Positions 9,352 to 17,621 of a DNA stretch of 46,538 bases are shown in pieces. Within the stretch, counting starts at the first letter, position 1. The number at the start of each line of letters is the position of its first letter. Source of the stretch: Janthinobacterium sp. GW458P (GTDB taxonomy: Bacteria; Pseudomonadota; Gammaproteobacteria; Burkholderiales; Burkholderiaceae_D); the NCBI RefSeq assembly GCF_002127585.1, contig NZ_NEGZ01000044.1, positions 1 through 46,538 of the forward strand. Direction: 5' to 3'. Below the pieces are notes generated by a model, which was not told the DNA's origin, made no database searches, and was given only the letters and a program-made list of their open reading frames with translations. The position numbers and the translations under genes were made by a program.

Positions 9352-10266
9352 TTACAGTTCGTAGCGTGTCAGCTTGCGCTGCACGAAAAAGAAATACACG
9401 CCCACGCCCACGAGGATGACGAGGAACATCATGGTGGCCACGGCCGCGCCCATGGTGGGGCTGCCCAGCTGGGCCTGGTAACCGAAGAAGGTGCGGTAAA
9501 AGAAGGTGCCGAGGATGTCGGTGGCGTAGTTCGGCCCCGCCAGCGCGCCTTTCACGGAGTACACGAGGTCGAAGGCATTGAAGTTGGCGACAAAGGTCAG
9601 GATGGTCACCAGTCCCAGGGTGGGCCAGATCAGCGGCAGCTTGATTTGCCAGAAGATGCGCATGGCGCTGGCCCCTTCCGCGTGGGCCGCCTCGATGATT
9701 TCCTCGGGCACGGCCAGCAGGGCCGCATAGATCAGCATCATGGGGATGCCGATGTATTGCCAAACAGAAATGAGCGCGATGGTCAGCAGGGCCGTCGACT
9801 CCTGGCCCAGCCATGGCGCGAAATAGCTGCCGATGCCCACGCCATCCATCAGCGACTGGCCCACGCCCCACAGCGGCGACAGGATCAGCTGCCAGATGAA
9901 GCCGATGATCACCACGGACAATAGGGTGGGCAGGAAGATCAGGGTGCGATAGCTGCGCTCGCCCTTCAAACCCTTGAGGCTGAAGAGGGTGGCCAGCAGC
10001 AGGCCGATGGGATTCTGCAGCAGCATATGGATGAGGAAAAACTTGCAGTTGTTCCACATTGCATTCCAGAAACTTTGCGACCATTGCGGGTCGAACAGGA
10101 TGGTGGCGTAGTTGGCCAGGCCGGCAAAATGGTGGCGGCCGCCCTCATCGCTCGTGTACAGGCCCAGGCGCAGGGTGTCGGCCAGGGGCAGGGCGCTGAA
10201 CAGCGAGTAGATGATCAGCGCCGGGGCCAGGAACACGGCCACGTGCCACGGGAAAGCTTTCTTCAC
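9352..10266 (-). CDS. ABC sugar transporter permease, MalF-type
   Basis: Inner-membrane permease of 304 residues. The start is taken as GTG 10266 because GGAG lies seven bases upstream (CTGGAG, then TTTCGCC); the longer frame to 10338 would translate the intercistronic hairpin. The protein begins VKKAFPWHVAVFLAPALIIY, the first membrane helix. The EAA loop is EEIIEAAHAEGASAM with IKLPLIWP. It pairs with the MalG-type permease at 8504-9343. A terminator-like hairpin just upstream of its ribosome site separates it from the binding-protein gene and may limit its expression. Confidence 0.85.
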   Translation of the reverse strand: MKKAFPWHVAVFLAPALIIYSLFSALPLADTLRLGLYTSDEGGRHHFAGLANYATILFDPQWSQSFWNAMWNNCKFFLIHMLLQNPIGLLLATLFSLKGLKGERSYRTLIFLPTLLSVVIIGFIWQLILSPLWGVGQSLMDGVGIGSYFAPWLGQESTALLTIALISVWQYIGIPMMLIYAALLAVPEEIIEAAHAEGASAMRIFWQIKLPLIWPTLGLVTILTFVANFNAFDLVYSVKGALAGPNYATDILGTFFYRTFFGYQAQLGSPTMGAAVATMMFLVILVGVGVYFFFVQRKLTRYEL

Positions 10267-10280
10267 GGCGAAACTCCAGA

Positions 10281-10312
10281 CGAATAAAAACACCGGCGGC
10301 GGGGCCGCCGGC
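10281..10312 (-). terminator. Internal terminator-like hairpin between binding-protein and permease genes
   Basis: On the minus strand CCGGCGGC, loop CCC, GCCGCCGG (10293-10311) is followed by TGTTTTTATT. This has the form of a rho-independent terminator, but it lies inside the operon, 67 bases after the binding-protein stop codon (10378) and ahead of the permease ribosome site. Partial read-through would give more binding protein than permease. Confidence 0.75.
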
Positions 10313-10377
10313 AAAACCGCGCCACCGGGCCGCTGCATCGCACTGCTCAGGCCGGTTGCGGGGGGAGGATGGGGGGA

Positions 10378-11640
10378 TTACTGCTGCGGCTTGTACCACT
10401 TGGCAAAGCCGGCCTGGATCTGGCGCGCCGCGTCTTTCGGCGCCAGCTTGCCGTTGAGGACCTGGGCGTTGACGTTCCACAGCTCGTTTTCCATGCTCGG
10501 TTCGCCCCGGTTGAGGATTTGCGCGTTCAGGCGAATGGTCGAGGCGCAGCTGGCGCGCCAGCCGTTCATCTGCTTGGCCAGCGGATCCTTGATGGAAATC
10601 AAATGGTTCGACAGCGAGAAGAAGCCCGTCACCTTGTTGGTGTAGATGTCGGCGAATTCCTGGGAACCGAGCCAGGCCAGGAATTTGTAGGCGTCTTCCT
10701 TGTTCTTCGACTTCTTGTTGACGCTCATGCCGATGTCCGTGTGGTCGGAGATATAGCACTTGTCGCCGGCCTTGCGCACGGGCGGGTTGAAGGCGCCCAG
10801 TTCCAGTTCCGGATCCTGCTTGAAATAGGCGATGTCCCAGGAGCCGGACGGATAGATGGCGGCCTTGCCCAGCGCGAACTGGTTCTGGCTGTCGCCATAG
10901 GTTTGTGCGCTGGCGCCCTTGGACAGATAGCTGCCCAGCCGGGCTTCATATTCCCAGGCGGCAACAAATTGCGGATCGGTAAACTTGGCCTTGCCGGCGA
11001 TCAGTGCCTTGCGGCCATCCTCGCCCTTCCAGTAATTGGCGCCGATGCTGGTAAACACCACCTGGTTCGCTTCCCACTGGTCGGCCGTGCCCAGCGCCAG
11101 CGGCGCATACTTGCCGCTCCGCTTGACCGTCTCCAGCACCTTGAAGAATTCCTCTTCCGTGGCGGGCGGCTGCAGTTTCAATTCGCGGAAGATTTTCTTG
11201 TTGTACAGGAAACCATGCATGACGGAAGCGATCGGCATGCAGAAGGTGTCCTTGCCATCGTCCGTCTGCCACGCCACCTTGGCCGAGGCGGGAAAATTGT
11301 CCATGCCGGCCTTGCCGTCGAGCTTTTCCAGCTGGCCCCGCTTGTACAGGGCCAGCGAGACGTCGAACGGGCGGCAGGCCAGCAAGTCGCCGGCCGTGCC
11401 GCCGCTCAGGCGCGCGTTCAGCGTGGAATCGTATTCGGTGGGGGCGGTGGGCGAAAACTTGATCTCGATGCCCGGATGCTTTTTCTGGAAAGCGGGGATG
11501 AGCACCGTTTCCCACAGGGTCTTGTCGTCCACGCGCCAGCTTTCGATGGTGAGCGTGCCCGCTTGCGCCGTGCCGCTGGCCAGCAGCAGGGCCAGCAATG
11601 TGTTGCGCGCGGCCACGCCGCCTTGTGCATGCAATCGCAT
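10378..11640 (-). CDS. ABC sugar transporter substrate-binding protein (family 1)
   Basis: Periplasmic solute-binding protein of 420 residues, first gene of the minus-strand importer. CAAGGAG is well placed before ATG 11640. The signal peptide runs to about residue 27 (LLALLLASGTAQA), and the mature protein starts GTLTIESWRVDD. Family features include a long N-lobe, the hinge region around FCMPIASVMHGFLYNKKIF and the GKAAIYPSGSWDIAYF segment. It is only distantly related to the gtsA-like protein, so the two importers probably take different sugars. It is divergent from the sensor trio at 11996-15465. I cannot name the substrate; an oligosaccharide is plausible given the LamB-type porin in the same operon. 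Confidence 0.88.
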   Translation of the reverse strand: MRLHAQGGVAARNTLLALLLASGTAQAGTLTIESWRVDDKTLWETVLIPAFQKKHPGIEIKFSPTAPTEYDSTLNARLSGGTAGDLLACRPFDVSLALYKRGQLEKLDGKAGMDNFPASAKVAWQTDDGKDTFCMPIASVMHGFLYNKKIFRELKLQPPATEEEFFKVLETVKRSGKYAPLALGTADQWEANQVVFTSIGANYWKGEDGRKALIAGKAKFTDPQFVAAWEYEARLGSYLSKGASAQTYGDSQNQFALGKAAIYPSGSWDIAYFKQDPELELGAFNPPVRKAGDKCYISDHTDIGMSVNKKSKNKEDAYKFLAWLGSQEFADIYTNKVTGFFSLSNHLISIKDPLAKQMNGWRASCASTIRLNAQILNRGEPSMENELWNVNAQVLNGKLAPKDAARQIQAGFAKWYKPQQ

Positions 11641-11995
11641 GATGTCTCCTTGTTGGTGTTGGTCTTGTTTGGCTGCCTGTTACGCTGCAGTTGGCGGACA
11701 GTAGCATCGGGGGAAATGTGACGCCAGCTCCCGGCATTGCGCTGACGATCGTTTCTTATCTTGTTGATTTCAAAGGATAATATTGAAATGCGCAGGTGCG
11801 CTTGCTTACCTTTCCTTACCGTCGGCCGCTGCCGTGGCGCGCCGCGCGGGGCGTCGGGCGGGCGGGACGGCCCGGGCGTCGTGCAAGATGGCGCAACAAA
11901 AGCTCACGTTTCTTTACAAATCAGGGGACTAAATTACCAACCCGCTGTTTTGTAGTTGGGCTATAGTTTGTCGCGACAAGAACAAGGGGACAGTA
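11641..11995. promoter_or_regulatory. Divergent control region between ABC operon and sensor trio
   Basis: This 355-base gap holds no gene. It must contain the promoters for the leftward ABC operon and the rightward binding protein/regulator/kinase trio. A perfect inverted repeat at 11767-11789 is the clearest site. A possible leftward promoter is TTGAAA (11768-11773) with GATCGT (11745-11750) 17 bases away, which would overlap the repeat. AAGGGGA before base 11996 is the ribosome site for the trio. The GC-rich middle (about 11815-11890) shows nothing I can name. Confidence 0.5.
11767..11789. promoter_or_regulatory. Inverted repeat, candidate operator
   Basis: ATTTCAA (11767-11773) and TTGAAAT (11783-11789) are a perfect seven-base inverted repeat with a nine-base AT-rich spacer. 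The left half overlaps a possible -35 box of the leftward ABC operon. The half-site context TATTGAAATGCG recurs at 7284-7295, just before the porin gene of the same operon. Binding by the neighbouring response regulator is an inference. Confidence 0.45.
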
Positions 11996-13324
11996 TTGAA
12001 GACGCCACCGCGCAGCACCGCCGACCGCCATGCCGGGGCCGCCCGCCGTCGCGGCGTGGCCGCGCTGGCGCTGCTATCGCTGATGTGGACCGGCGCGGCC
12101 GTGCCGGCCGAGCCGCTGCAGGTGCTGCACTGGTGGACCTCGACCGGCGAGCGCCGCGCGGCCGACGTGCTGGTGGCGCGCCTGGCGCAGGAAGGCGTCG
12201 AGTGGCGCGACGCGGGCATCGCGGGCGGCGCCGGCGTCGGCGCTGGCAAGGTGCTGAAGAGCCGCGTACTGGCCGGCAATTCGCCGGAAGTCATGCAGCT
12301 GATCGGCTACACCCTGGGCGAGTGGAGCGACCTGGGCCTGCTGCTGCAGCTCGACAGCGTCGCCGCCAGCAATAACTGGCGCGCAGCCATGTATCCCGCC
12401 GTGTGGGGCCTGCTGCAGAATCGCGGCCATACGATGGGCGTGCCGGCCGGCATCCACCGCATCAATACGCTGTTTTACAACCGCAAGATTTTCCAGCGCC
12501 TGGGCCTGGCCGTGCCGCGCAGCTGGAGCGACTTCGAGCGCGTGGCCGGTCAACTGCGCCAGGCCGGCGTCACGCCGCTGGCGCAAAGCAGCGAAGCGTG
12601 GCAGGTGGCCACGCTGTTCGAGACGCTGGTGCTGGCCGAATCGGGACCCGCCTACTACCGCGCCCTGTTTGTCGAGAAGAAGGCCGAGGCGTATGCCGAC
12701 CCCCGCCTGCGGCACGCCTTGCAGCGTTTGAGGTCGCTCAAGCAATGGATGGCGGCGCCGCTGCGCGAACAGAGCTGGCCCGAGATGGCGCGCCAGGTGG
12801 GCGATGGCGAGGCGGCCATGTACATCATGGGCGACTGGGCGAAGGGCGAGCTGAACGCCTGGGGCCGCGCCACGGACGAGGTGTTCGGCTGCGTCGCCGC
12901 GCCCGACACGGGCGAGTACCACCTGTACAGCATCGATACCCTGGCCATGTTCGCGTCCGACTACACGCACCAGGGCGCGCAGGAAAAGCTGGCGCAGGTG
13001 GTCGCTTCGCCGTCCGTGCAGCTCGAGTACAGCCAGGTGAAGGGCTCGATTCCCGCCCTGCGCCAGGCCGACCTGTCGCGCCTGGACAGCTGTGCGCGCG
13101 CGTCGGCGCAGGCGTTCGCGCGCGGCGCGGCCTTCCAGGCGCCCAGCCTGGTGCACCGCATGGCCACCGATGAAACCAGCAAGGATGCCATCATCGCCGA
13201 GGTGCACCGCTATTTCCTCAATGACAAGATCAGCGCGGCCGACGCCCAGCGCCGCATCGCCAGCATGTTGCAGGCGTTGAATAAAAAAGGACGAGACCAT
13301 GTCGCGCAAAATCCTGGTCGTTGA
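11996..13324 (+). CDS. Sugar-binding protein paralogue linked to a two-component system
   Basis: Exported protein of 442 residues, clearly paralogous to the gtsA-like binding protein: both have LHxWTS near the mature start, a VxxGN-type loop (SRVLAGNSPEV), GDWAKGELNA and SIDTLAMFAS. Translation begins at TTG 11996, five bases after AAGGGGA; no in-frame ATG is as well placed. A signal peptide (ALALLSLMWTGAAVPA) precedes EPLQVLHWW. No permease or ATPase accompanies it. Its 3' end overlaps the response regulator gene by 26 bases, and the kinase follows. The likely role, by inference, is a periplasmic receptor that presents sugar occupancy to the kinase, though it could also share the GtsBC permeases. 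Confidence 0.85.
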   Translation: MKTPPRSTADRHAGAARRRGVAALALLSLMWTGAAVPAEPLQVLHWWTSTGERRAADVLVARLAQEGVEWRDAGIAGGAGVGAGKVLKSRVLAGNSPEVMQLIGYTLGEWSDLGLLLQLDSVAASNNWRAAMYPAVWGLLQNRGHTMGVPAGIHRINTLFYNRKIFQRLGLAVPRSWSDFERVAGQLRQAGVTPLAQSSEAWQVATLFETLVLAESGPAYYRALFVEKKAEAYADPRLRHALQRLRSLKQWMAAPLREQSWPEMARQVGDGEAAMYIMGDWAKGELNAWGRATDEVFGCVAAPDTGEYHLYSIDTLAMFASDYTHQGAQEKLAQVVASPSVQLEYSQVKGSIPALRQADLSRLDSCARASAQAFARGAAFQAPSLVHRMATDETSKDAIIAEVHRYFLNDKISAADAQRRIASMLQALNKKGRDHVAQNPGR

Positions 13325-14012
13325 CGACGATCAAAAGACCCGCATGTTGTTGAAGGCCTACCTGGAAAAGAACCAGTACGAGGTGGGCCTGGCGCACGAT
13401 GGCGCCGCCTTTCTGGCCGAATTCCACCGCCATGTCGACAGCCTGTCGCTGGTGATCCTCGACGTGATGCTGCCCGACACGGACGGCTTTGCCCTGTGCA
13501 AGGTGGTGCGCGCCCGCTCGAACGTGCCCATCATCATGCTGACGGCCAGTTCCGACGAGACGGACAGGGTGGTGGGGCTGGAGCTGGGCGCCGACGACTA
13601 CATCGCCAAGCCCTACAGCCCGCGTGAATTGCTGGCGCGCATCAAGGCCATCCACCGCCGCACGGGCATCGACGCGGCGGCGCCGCCACGCTACTACCGC
13701 TTCGTGGGCTTTACGCTCGATACGCTGGAGCGCACGGTCACGGACGCGGACGGCGAGGCGCTGCAGCTGACGGGCCTCGATTTCCAGCTGCTGCGCTATT
13801 TTGTCGAGCATCCGGGCGACATCCTCGACCGCAGCGTGCTGTGCGAACAGACGCGGGGGCGCGACGCGGGGCCGCTCGACCGTTCGCTCGACGTGCAGGT
13901 GAGCCGGCTGCGCCTGCGCCTGAAGGACGATGGCAAGCAGCCCATGCTGATCAAGACGGTGCGCGGCGCCGGCTATGTGTTTTCGGCCGACGTGAGCAGT
14001 GCGCATGTCTGA
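13299..14012 (+). CDS. OmpR-family response regulator
   Basis: Cytoplasmic transcription regulator of 237 residues. The receiver domain (1-120) has the acidic pair D10/D11, phosphoacceptor D55 in VILDVMLP, T82 and K104. The C-terminal winged-helix domain (about 135-230) has the LTGLDFQLLRYF and VQVSRLRLRLK segments, ending in KTVRGAGYVF. AAAAGGA upstream marks ATG 13299. It begins inside the end of the binding-protein gene and overlaps the kinase gene, so all three are translated together. Likely targets are one or both flanking sugar operons. In Pseudomonas, GltR with GtrS plays such a role beside gtsABCD; the parallel is an inference. Confidence 0.93.
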   Translation: MSRKILVVDDDQKTRMLLKAYLEKNQYEVGLAHDGAAFLAEFHRHVDSLSLVILDVMLPDTDGFALCKVVRARSNVPIIMLTASSDETDRVVGLELGADDYIAKPYSPRELLARIKAIHRRTGIDAAAPPRYYRFVGFTLDTLERTVTDADGEALQLTGLDFQLLRYFVEHPGDILDRSVLCEQTRGRDAGPLDRSLDVQVSRLRLRLKDDGKQPMLIKTVRGAGYVFSADVSSAHV

Positions 14013-15465
14013 GCGCGCGCAACGGCTGCCGGGGCGTTTGCTGCCGCAATCGCTGCTGGGGCGCCTGTCCGTCGTGATGGTGGCCGGCGTGCTGGCCACG
14101 CAGCTGGCGGGCAACCTGATCTGGGCCGCGCAGCTGCGCCGCGACTCGGCCGTCGAAGCGCGCATGGCCTCGCAGCACCTGGCCCGCAGCGCCAGCAGCA
14201 CCATCCGCTTTTTTCTCAGCCTGCCCGCCAATTACCGGCCCATCCTGATCCAGCAATTCCGCGAGATGGGCGGCACGCGCTTCTTTGTCAACGTCAACCA
14301 GGGGCCGCTGGCCATCCGCGAAATCGCGCCCCACGCGCTGGCCGATACGGTCGTGGCGACCGTGGGCGCGGCGCTGAAGGATGATTTGCCGCAACTGGCC
14401 GGCTACCGCGTGGGCTTCGCCTGGCCGGCCGACCTGGTGGTGGCCGACAGCGGCGCGCGCATCGGCGACTTGCCGGAAAACTGGGTCCAGCATATCCTGC
14501 TGCTCAAGCCGAATCCGGCCCCCGTGCTGGTGATCCAGGCCGAGCTGGAGCCGGGCAACTGGCTGTACCTGGCGGCGCTGATGCCGAATCCGTATTTCTT
14601 GCAAAGCAGCAACCCGTGGACCCTGGACCGGGTGCTGCTGCAGGCGCTGTCGCTGGCGGCCGTGCTGCTGCTGTCCATCCTCGTCGTGCGCTGGACCACG
14701 CGGCCGCTGGCGGCCCTGTCGGACGCGGCCGAGGCGTTTGGCCGCGGCGAGACGCCGCCGCCCCTGCCGCAGACGGGCAGCCGCGAGTTCGTGCAGACGG
14801 CGCGCGCGTTTGGCGCCATGCGCGAGCGCATCCAGCGCTACCTGGAAGACCGCGAACGCCTGTTCGTGTCGATTTCGCACGACTTGCGCACGCCCATCAC
14901 GCGCTTGAAATTGCGCACGGAACTGCTCGACGACGATGTGCAGCGCAATGAATTCCACGATGACCTCGACGAGCTGGACATGATGGTCAAGGGGGCGCTG
15001 CAATGCGTGAAGGATAGCGATATCCATGAAAACGCCACCGAGGTGCGGCTCGACGCCTTGCTGCAGCGCATGGTGCGCGGCACCCAGCTGGCCGGCCACG
15101 ACGTGCATTACGTGGAGACGGGCCTGAGCGTGAAGGCCAAGCCGCTGGCGCTCAAGCGCGCCATCGGTAATTTACTGGACAATGCCTTGTTTTACGGCAA
15201 GACTGCCCATCTGTCCGCCTGCCGCGAAGGCGAGCACATCGTCATCCGCATCCGCGACGACGGCCCCGGCGTGGCCGAAGAGGCGTTCGCCAGCCTGTTC
15301 CAGCCGTATGTGCGCCTGGAGCATGGCCGCGAGCAGAATGCGCACGGCATGGGACTGGGGCTCGGCATCGCGCGCAGCATCGTGCAGGCCCACGGCGGCG
15401 AGCTGAGCCTGGCCAACCACCGCGACGGCGGCCTGGAAGCGACCATCCGCCTGCCGGCGCAGTAA
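14005..15465 (+). CDS. Membrane sensor histidine kinase (HAMP type)
   Basis: Kinase of 486 residues. ATG 14005 overlaps the regulator stop by eight bases; an in-frame GTG at 13999 is the alternative. TM1 lies near residues 20-42, a periplasmic domain of about 160 residues follows, TM2 (QALSLAAVLLLSILVV) lies near 212-230, then HAMP. The H-box SISHDLRTP carries phosphoacceptor H292. N-box NLLDNALFYG, G1 DDGPGV and G2 GMGLGLG show an intact ATPase domain. The periplasmic part is not a domain I recognise. It is likely to read sugar either directly or through the binding protein encoded first in the operon. Confidence 0.92.
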   Translation: MSERAQRLPGRLLPQSLLGRLSVVMVAGVLATQLAGNLIWAAQLRRDSAVEARMASQHLARSASSTIRFFLSLPANYRPILIQQFREMGGTRFFVNVNQGPLAIREIAPHALADTVVATVGAALKDDLPQLAGYRVGFAWPADLVVADSGARIGDLPENWVQHILLLKPNPAPVLVIQAELEPGNWLYLAALMPNPYFLQSSNPWTLDRVLLQALSLAAVLLLSILVVRWTTRPLAALSDAAEAFGRGETPPPLPQTGSREFVQTARAFGAMRERIQRYLEDRERLFVSISHDLRTPITRLKLRTELLDDDVQRNEFHDDLDELDMMVKGALQCVKDSDIHENATEVRLDALLQRMVRGTQLAGHDVHYVETGLSVKAKPLALKRAIGNLLDNALFYGKTAHLSACREGEHIVIRIRDDGPGVAEEAFASLFQPYVRLEHGREQNAHGMGLGLGIARSIVQAHGGELSLANHRDGGLEATIRLPAQ

Positions 15466-15481
15466 GGCGCCGGCGGCAGCG

Positions 15482-16699
15482 TCAGGCCAGCAGCGCGCTG
15501 GGCACGCGCGGCGACGACATCAGCTCGCGGAACGCGGCCCAGTGTGCTTCGCGCGTGGCGCCCTGGCGCTCCACATACGCTTTCGCCATGTCCTGGCCCA
15601 GGTTGTAATTGATGACGTACGCGCCCATGGCGTCGTAGAACTGCAGGCGCTGCGCCGATTTCTCGGCCGGATACAGGCGCACGTTGACCAGCCATTCCAG
15701 CGCTTCTTCGCGGTTCAGGCTGCCTTCCAGGTACTGGCGCGCGATGTCATTGTCGGCGTAGCTCAGTTTGGCCAGCAAGGCATTGAGTTGCGCATAGCGG
15801 GGCGCCAGCTCTGGCTCGAGGCCGGCCAGCGGATACAGCACTTGCTGTTCGAAGTCCAGCCGCTCCGCCTCCGTAAAACTCAGTTCGATGCCGTAATTGG
15901 CCGTGCCTTCGGCGATCAAGGATTGCGGCGAGTACAGCGGGTAGACGCAGTATTCCATCCAGCCCTTGCCGCGCACCAGGTCGCGCTCGAGCAGCACGTT
16001 GTAGACGTGGTGGCCCGGATACGCTTCGTGGCAGCCGAGGTCGACGGCGCGATCGATATACACGGGCAAGTCCGTATTGATCTGGATCACGCTCTGGTAG
16101 TTACCCTTGTACCAGTTGTAGCCGCTCCAGGGTTTATCTGTGACAAATTCCAGCACGAAATCTTCGCCTTCGGGCAGGGCGATGTACTGCAAGGTGCGCT
16201 CGCGGCCCGCGCGGATGGCCGCATCCATGACGGCGCGCAGCTTGTCGGCTGGAATGACGAACTGCGCGCGGAAAGCGTTAACCCGGTCGCTCACCGTGCC
16301 GTCGCCAGGCAGCAGGGCGTCGATCTGCGCCACCAGTTCTGCGTAATATGCGCGGCTGTGGTGGGGCGAGACGGCGTCGTACAGGCGCGCGCTTTGCGTA
16401 TCGAAATCGAGGCGTGCGCCTTGCAGCATGTCCGCCTTGGCCAGCACGGCCTGCAACTGCTTGCGCAGGTTGAGGGCGCGCAGGCAAGGTTCGTCGGCCA
16501 GCAGGGCCAGCGCCTTGTCTGTCGCGGCTTTGATGTCGCTCAAACTTAAATGCTGTTCTACCGCTTCCTGTTGCCATGCGGGCGGGCCGTAATACGCGTC
16601 CACGTACGAGGCATCGTGCTGGCCCATGGCCAGGACCAGCTTGACGTAGCGTTCGGCCACGTCGGCGAGGGAGGGGGAGTGGCTGTCGTCGTTCGTCAT
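15482..16699 (-). CDS. DUF885 family protein, putative zinc peptidase
   Basis: Protein of 405 residues. The start at 16699 (MTNDDSHSPSLADVAER) is chosen over an upstream extension because AAGG lies eight bases before it and the extension has no conserved character. The diagnostic motif is CHEAYPGHH (223-231), with a downstream IAEGTANYG (261-269); this HE-GHH plus Glu arrangement is that of DUF885 proteins, thought to be zinc-dependent peptidases or carboxypeptidases. No signal peptide is evident, so it is probably cytoplasmic. It is convergent with the kinase gene and has no functional link to its neighbours that I can see. Confidence 0.8.
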   Translation of the reverse strand: MTNDDSHSPSLADVAERYVKLVLAMGQHDASYVDAYYGPPAWQQEAVEQHLSLSDIKAATDKALALLADEPCLRALNLRKQLQAVLAKADMLQGARLDFDTQSARLYDAVSPHHSRAYYAELVAQIDALLPGDGTVSDRVNAFRAQFVIPADKLRAVMDAAIRAGRERTLQYIALPEGEDFVLEFVTDKPWSGYNWYKGNYQSVIQINTDLPVYIDRAVDLGCHEAYPGHHVYNVLLERDLVRGKGWMEYCVYPLYSPQSLIAEGTANYGIELSFTEAERLDFEQQVLYPLAGLEPELAPRYAQLNALLAKLSYADNDIARQYLEGSLNREEALEWLVNVRLYPAEKSAQRLQFYDAMGAYVINYNLGQDMAKAYVERQGATREAHWAAFRELMSSPRVPSALLA

Positions 16700-16811
16700 G
16701 GTGGCCTTGGTTTTCGCGGTTGGGCAGGCGCTTATTGTATAGCGCAATGGCATGCGCGTGAGGCGTGTACGCGTCACATCATTTCTTTACAGTAATTGGG
16801 AAAATACATCT

Positions 16812-16829
16812 TGATATAGTTCAGTGAAC
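16812..16829 (+). promoter_or_regulatory. Possible extended -10 promoter and operator of toxin-antitoxin pair
   Basis: TGATATAGT (16812-16820) fits an extended -10 element. The palindrome GTTCA-G-TGAAC (16819-16829) overlaps its downstream edge, and a second inverted repeat TCAAG-GCCTG-CTTGA follows at 16837-16851. Toxin-antitoxin operons are normally repressed by their antitoxin at such sites. The match is by eye only. Confidence 0.35.
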
Positions 16830-16936
16830 CCGACATTCAAGGCCTGCTTGAGCGGGTTTGGTAGCAAGATGGCGTGGTCCTCCTTTTACGTATCAGCGTG
16901 CTTTCCCCCTTGATTTTTCTTCGTTTATGGACGAAT

Positions 16937-17302
16937 ATGATGGTCGAGATCCGCCATTACCTGACGTCATCGGGCAGGGATTTGTATACGGAATGGCTGA
17001 AGCGCCAGCGCGACAACACGGCCAGGGTGGCCATCGTGCGCCGCGTGCTGCGTATGATTGCCGGCAATTTTGGCGACCATAAATTTTGCCATGATGGCGT
17101 GTGGGAATTGCGCATCGACGCGGGGCCTGGTTACCGCGTGTATTACGCCATCGCCGGCGAACAGATCATTTTATTGCTGTGCGGCGGAGACAAGCGCACG
17201 CAGCCGAAAGATATCGAATACGCCTGTGCCTGCTGGCACGACTGGAAGGAGATAGGACATGAAAGAGGAACTAAGCAAACCACCGAGAGACCGCTCGCAT
17301 GA
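16937..17302 (+). CDS. RelE/HigB-like addiction-module toxin
   Basis: Small toxin of about 121 residues from the first of two adjacent ATG codons at 16937. The core GVWELRIDAGPGYRVYYA and LLLCGGDKRTQPKDIEYA is the signature of the HigB-like 'addiction module killer protein' subgroup of RelE-fold ribonucleases, which cut mRNA at the ribosome. The gene precedes its antitoxin, as in higBA modules, and overlaps it by 44 bases, giving a C-terminal tail beyond the usual length of about 100 residues. The function is inferred from the family; activity of this copy is untested. Confidence 0.85.
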   Translation: MMVEIRHYLTSSGRDLYTEWLKRQRDNTARVAIVRRVLRMIAGNFGDHKFCHDGVWELRIDAGPGYRVYYAIAGEQIILLLCGGDKRTQPKDIEYACACWHDWKEIGHERGTKQTTERPLA

Positions 17303-17606
17303 CGAGGCGATGGCCGAACTGTACCGCGACGATCCCGATCTGGCCCTCGAATTGATCAACCATATCCTCGTCGATGGCGATCACGGCGAACTGCTGGCCG
17401 TGCTGCGCCAGCTGACGCGCGCCTTTGGCGGCGTGCCGGCCGTGGCGCAGGCGGCCAAGCTCAATCCCACCCAGCTGTACCGCACCCTGTCGCCCGAGGG
17501 CAATCCCTCGCTCGCCACCTTGACGGCCATCCTCGATGCCATGGGCTTGCGCCTGGCCGTGGAACCCAGGCAGCCCGAACGTCCATTTCCCGCGCCGGCC
17601 GCCTGA
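17259..17606 (+). CDS. HigA-like antitoxin, helix-turn-helix
   Basis: Protein of 115 residues encoded directly with the toxin. AGGAG nine bases before ATG 17259 is a good ribosome site lying inside the toxin gene. Residues about 55-95 (FGGVPAVAQAAKLNPTQLYR, then LSPEGNPSLATLTAILDAMG) form the helix-turn-helix typical of 'addiction module antidote' proteins. It should bind and neutralise the toxin and repress the shared promoter. It ends 15 bases before the convergent oxidoreductase gene. Confidence 0.85.
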   Translation: MKEELSKPPRDRSHDEAMAELYRDDPDLALELINHILVDGDHGELLAVLRQLTRAFGGVPAVAQAAKLNPTQLYRTLSPEGNPSLATLTAILDAMGLRLAVEPRQPERPFPAPAA

Positions 17607-17621
17607 GTCCACGGCGTGGGC

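Noticed and set aside
8504..10084. A 526-codon frame suggesting a fused double permease
   Set aside because: Only the part from 9343 downwards looks like a permease; the rest overlaps the real MalF-type permease in another frame and is Arg/Pro/His-rich.
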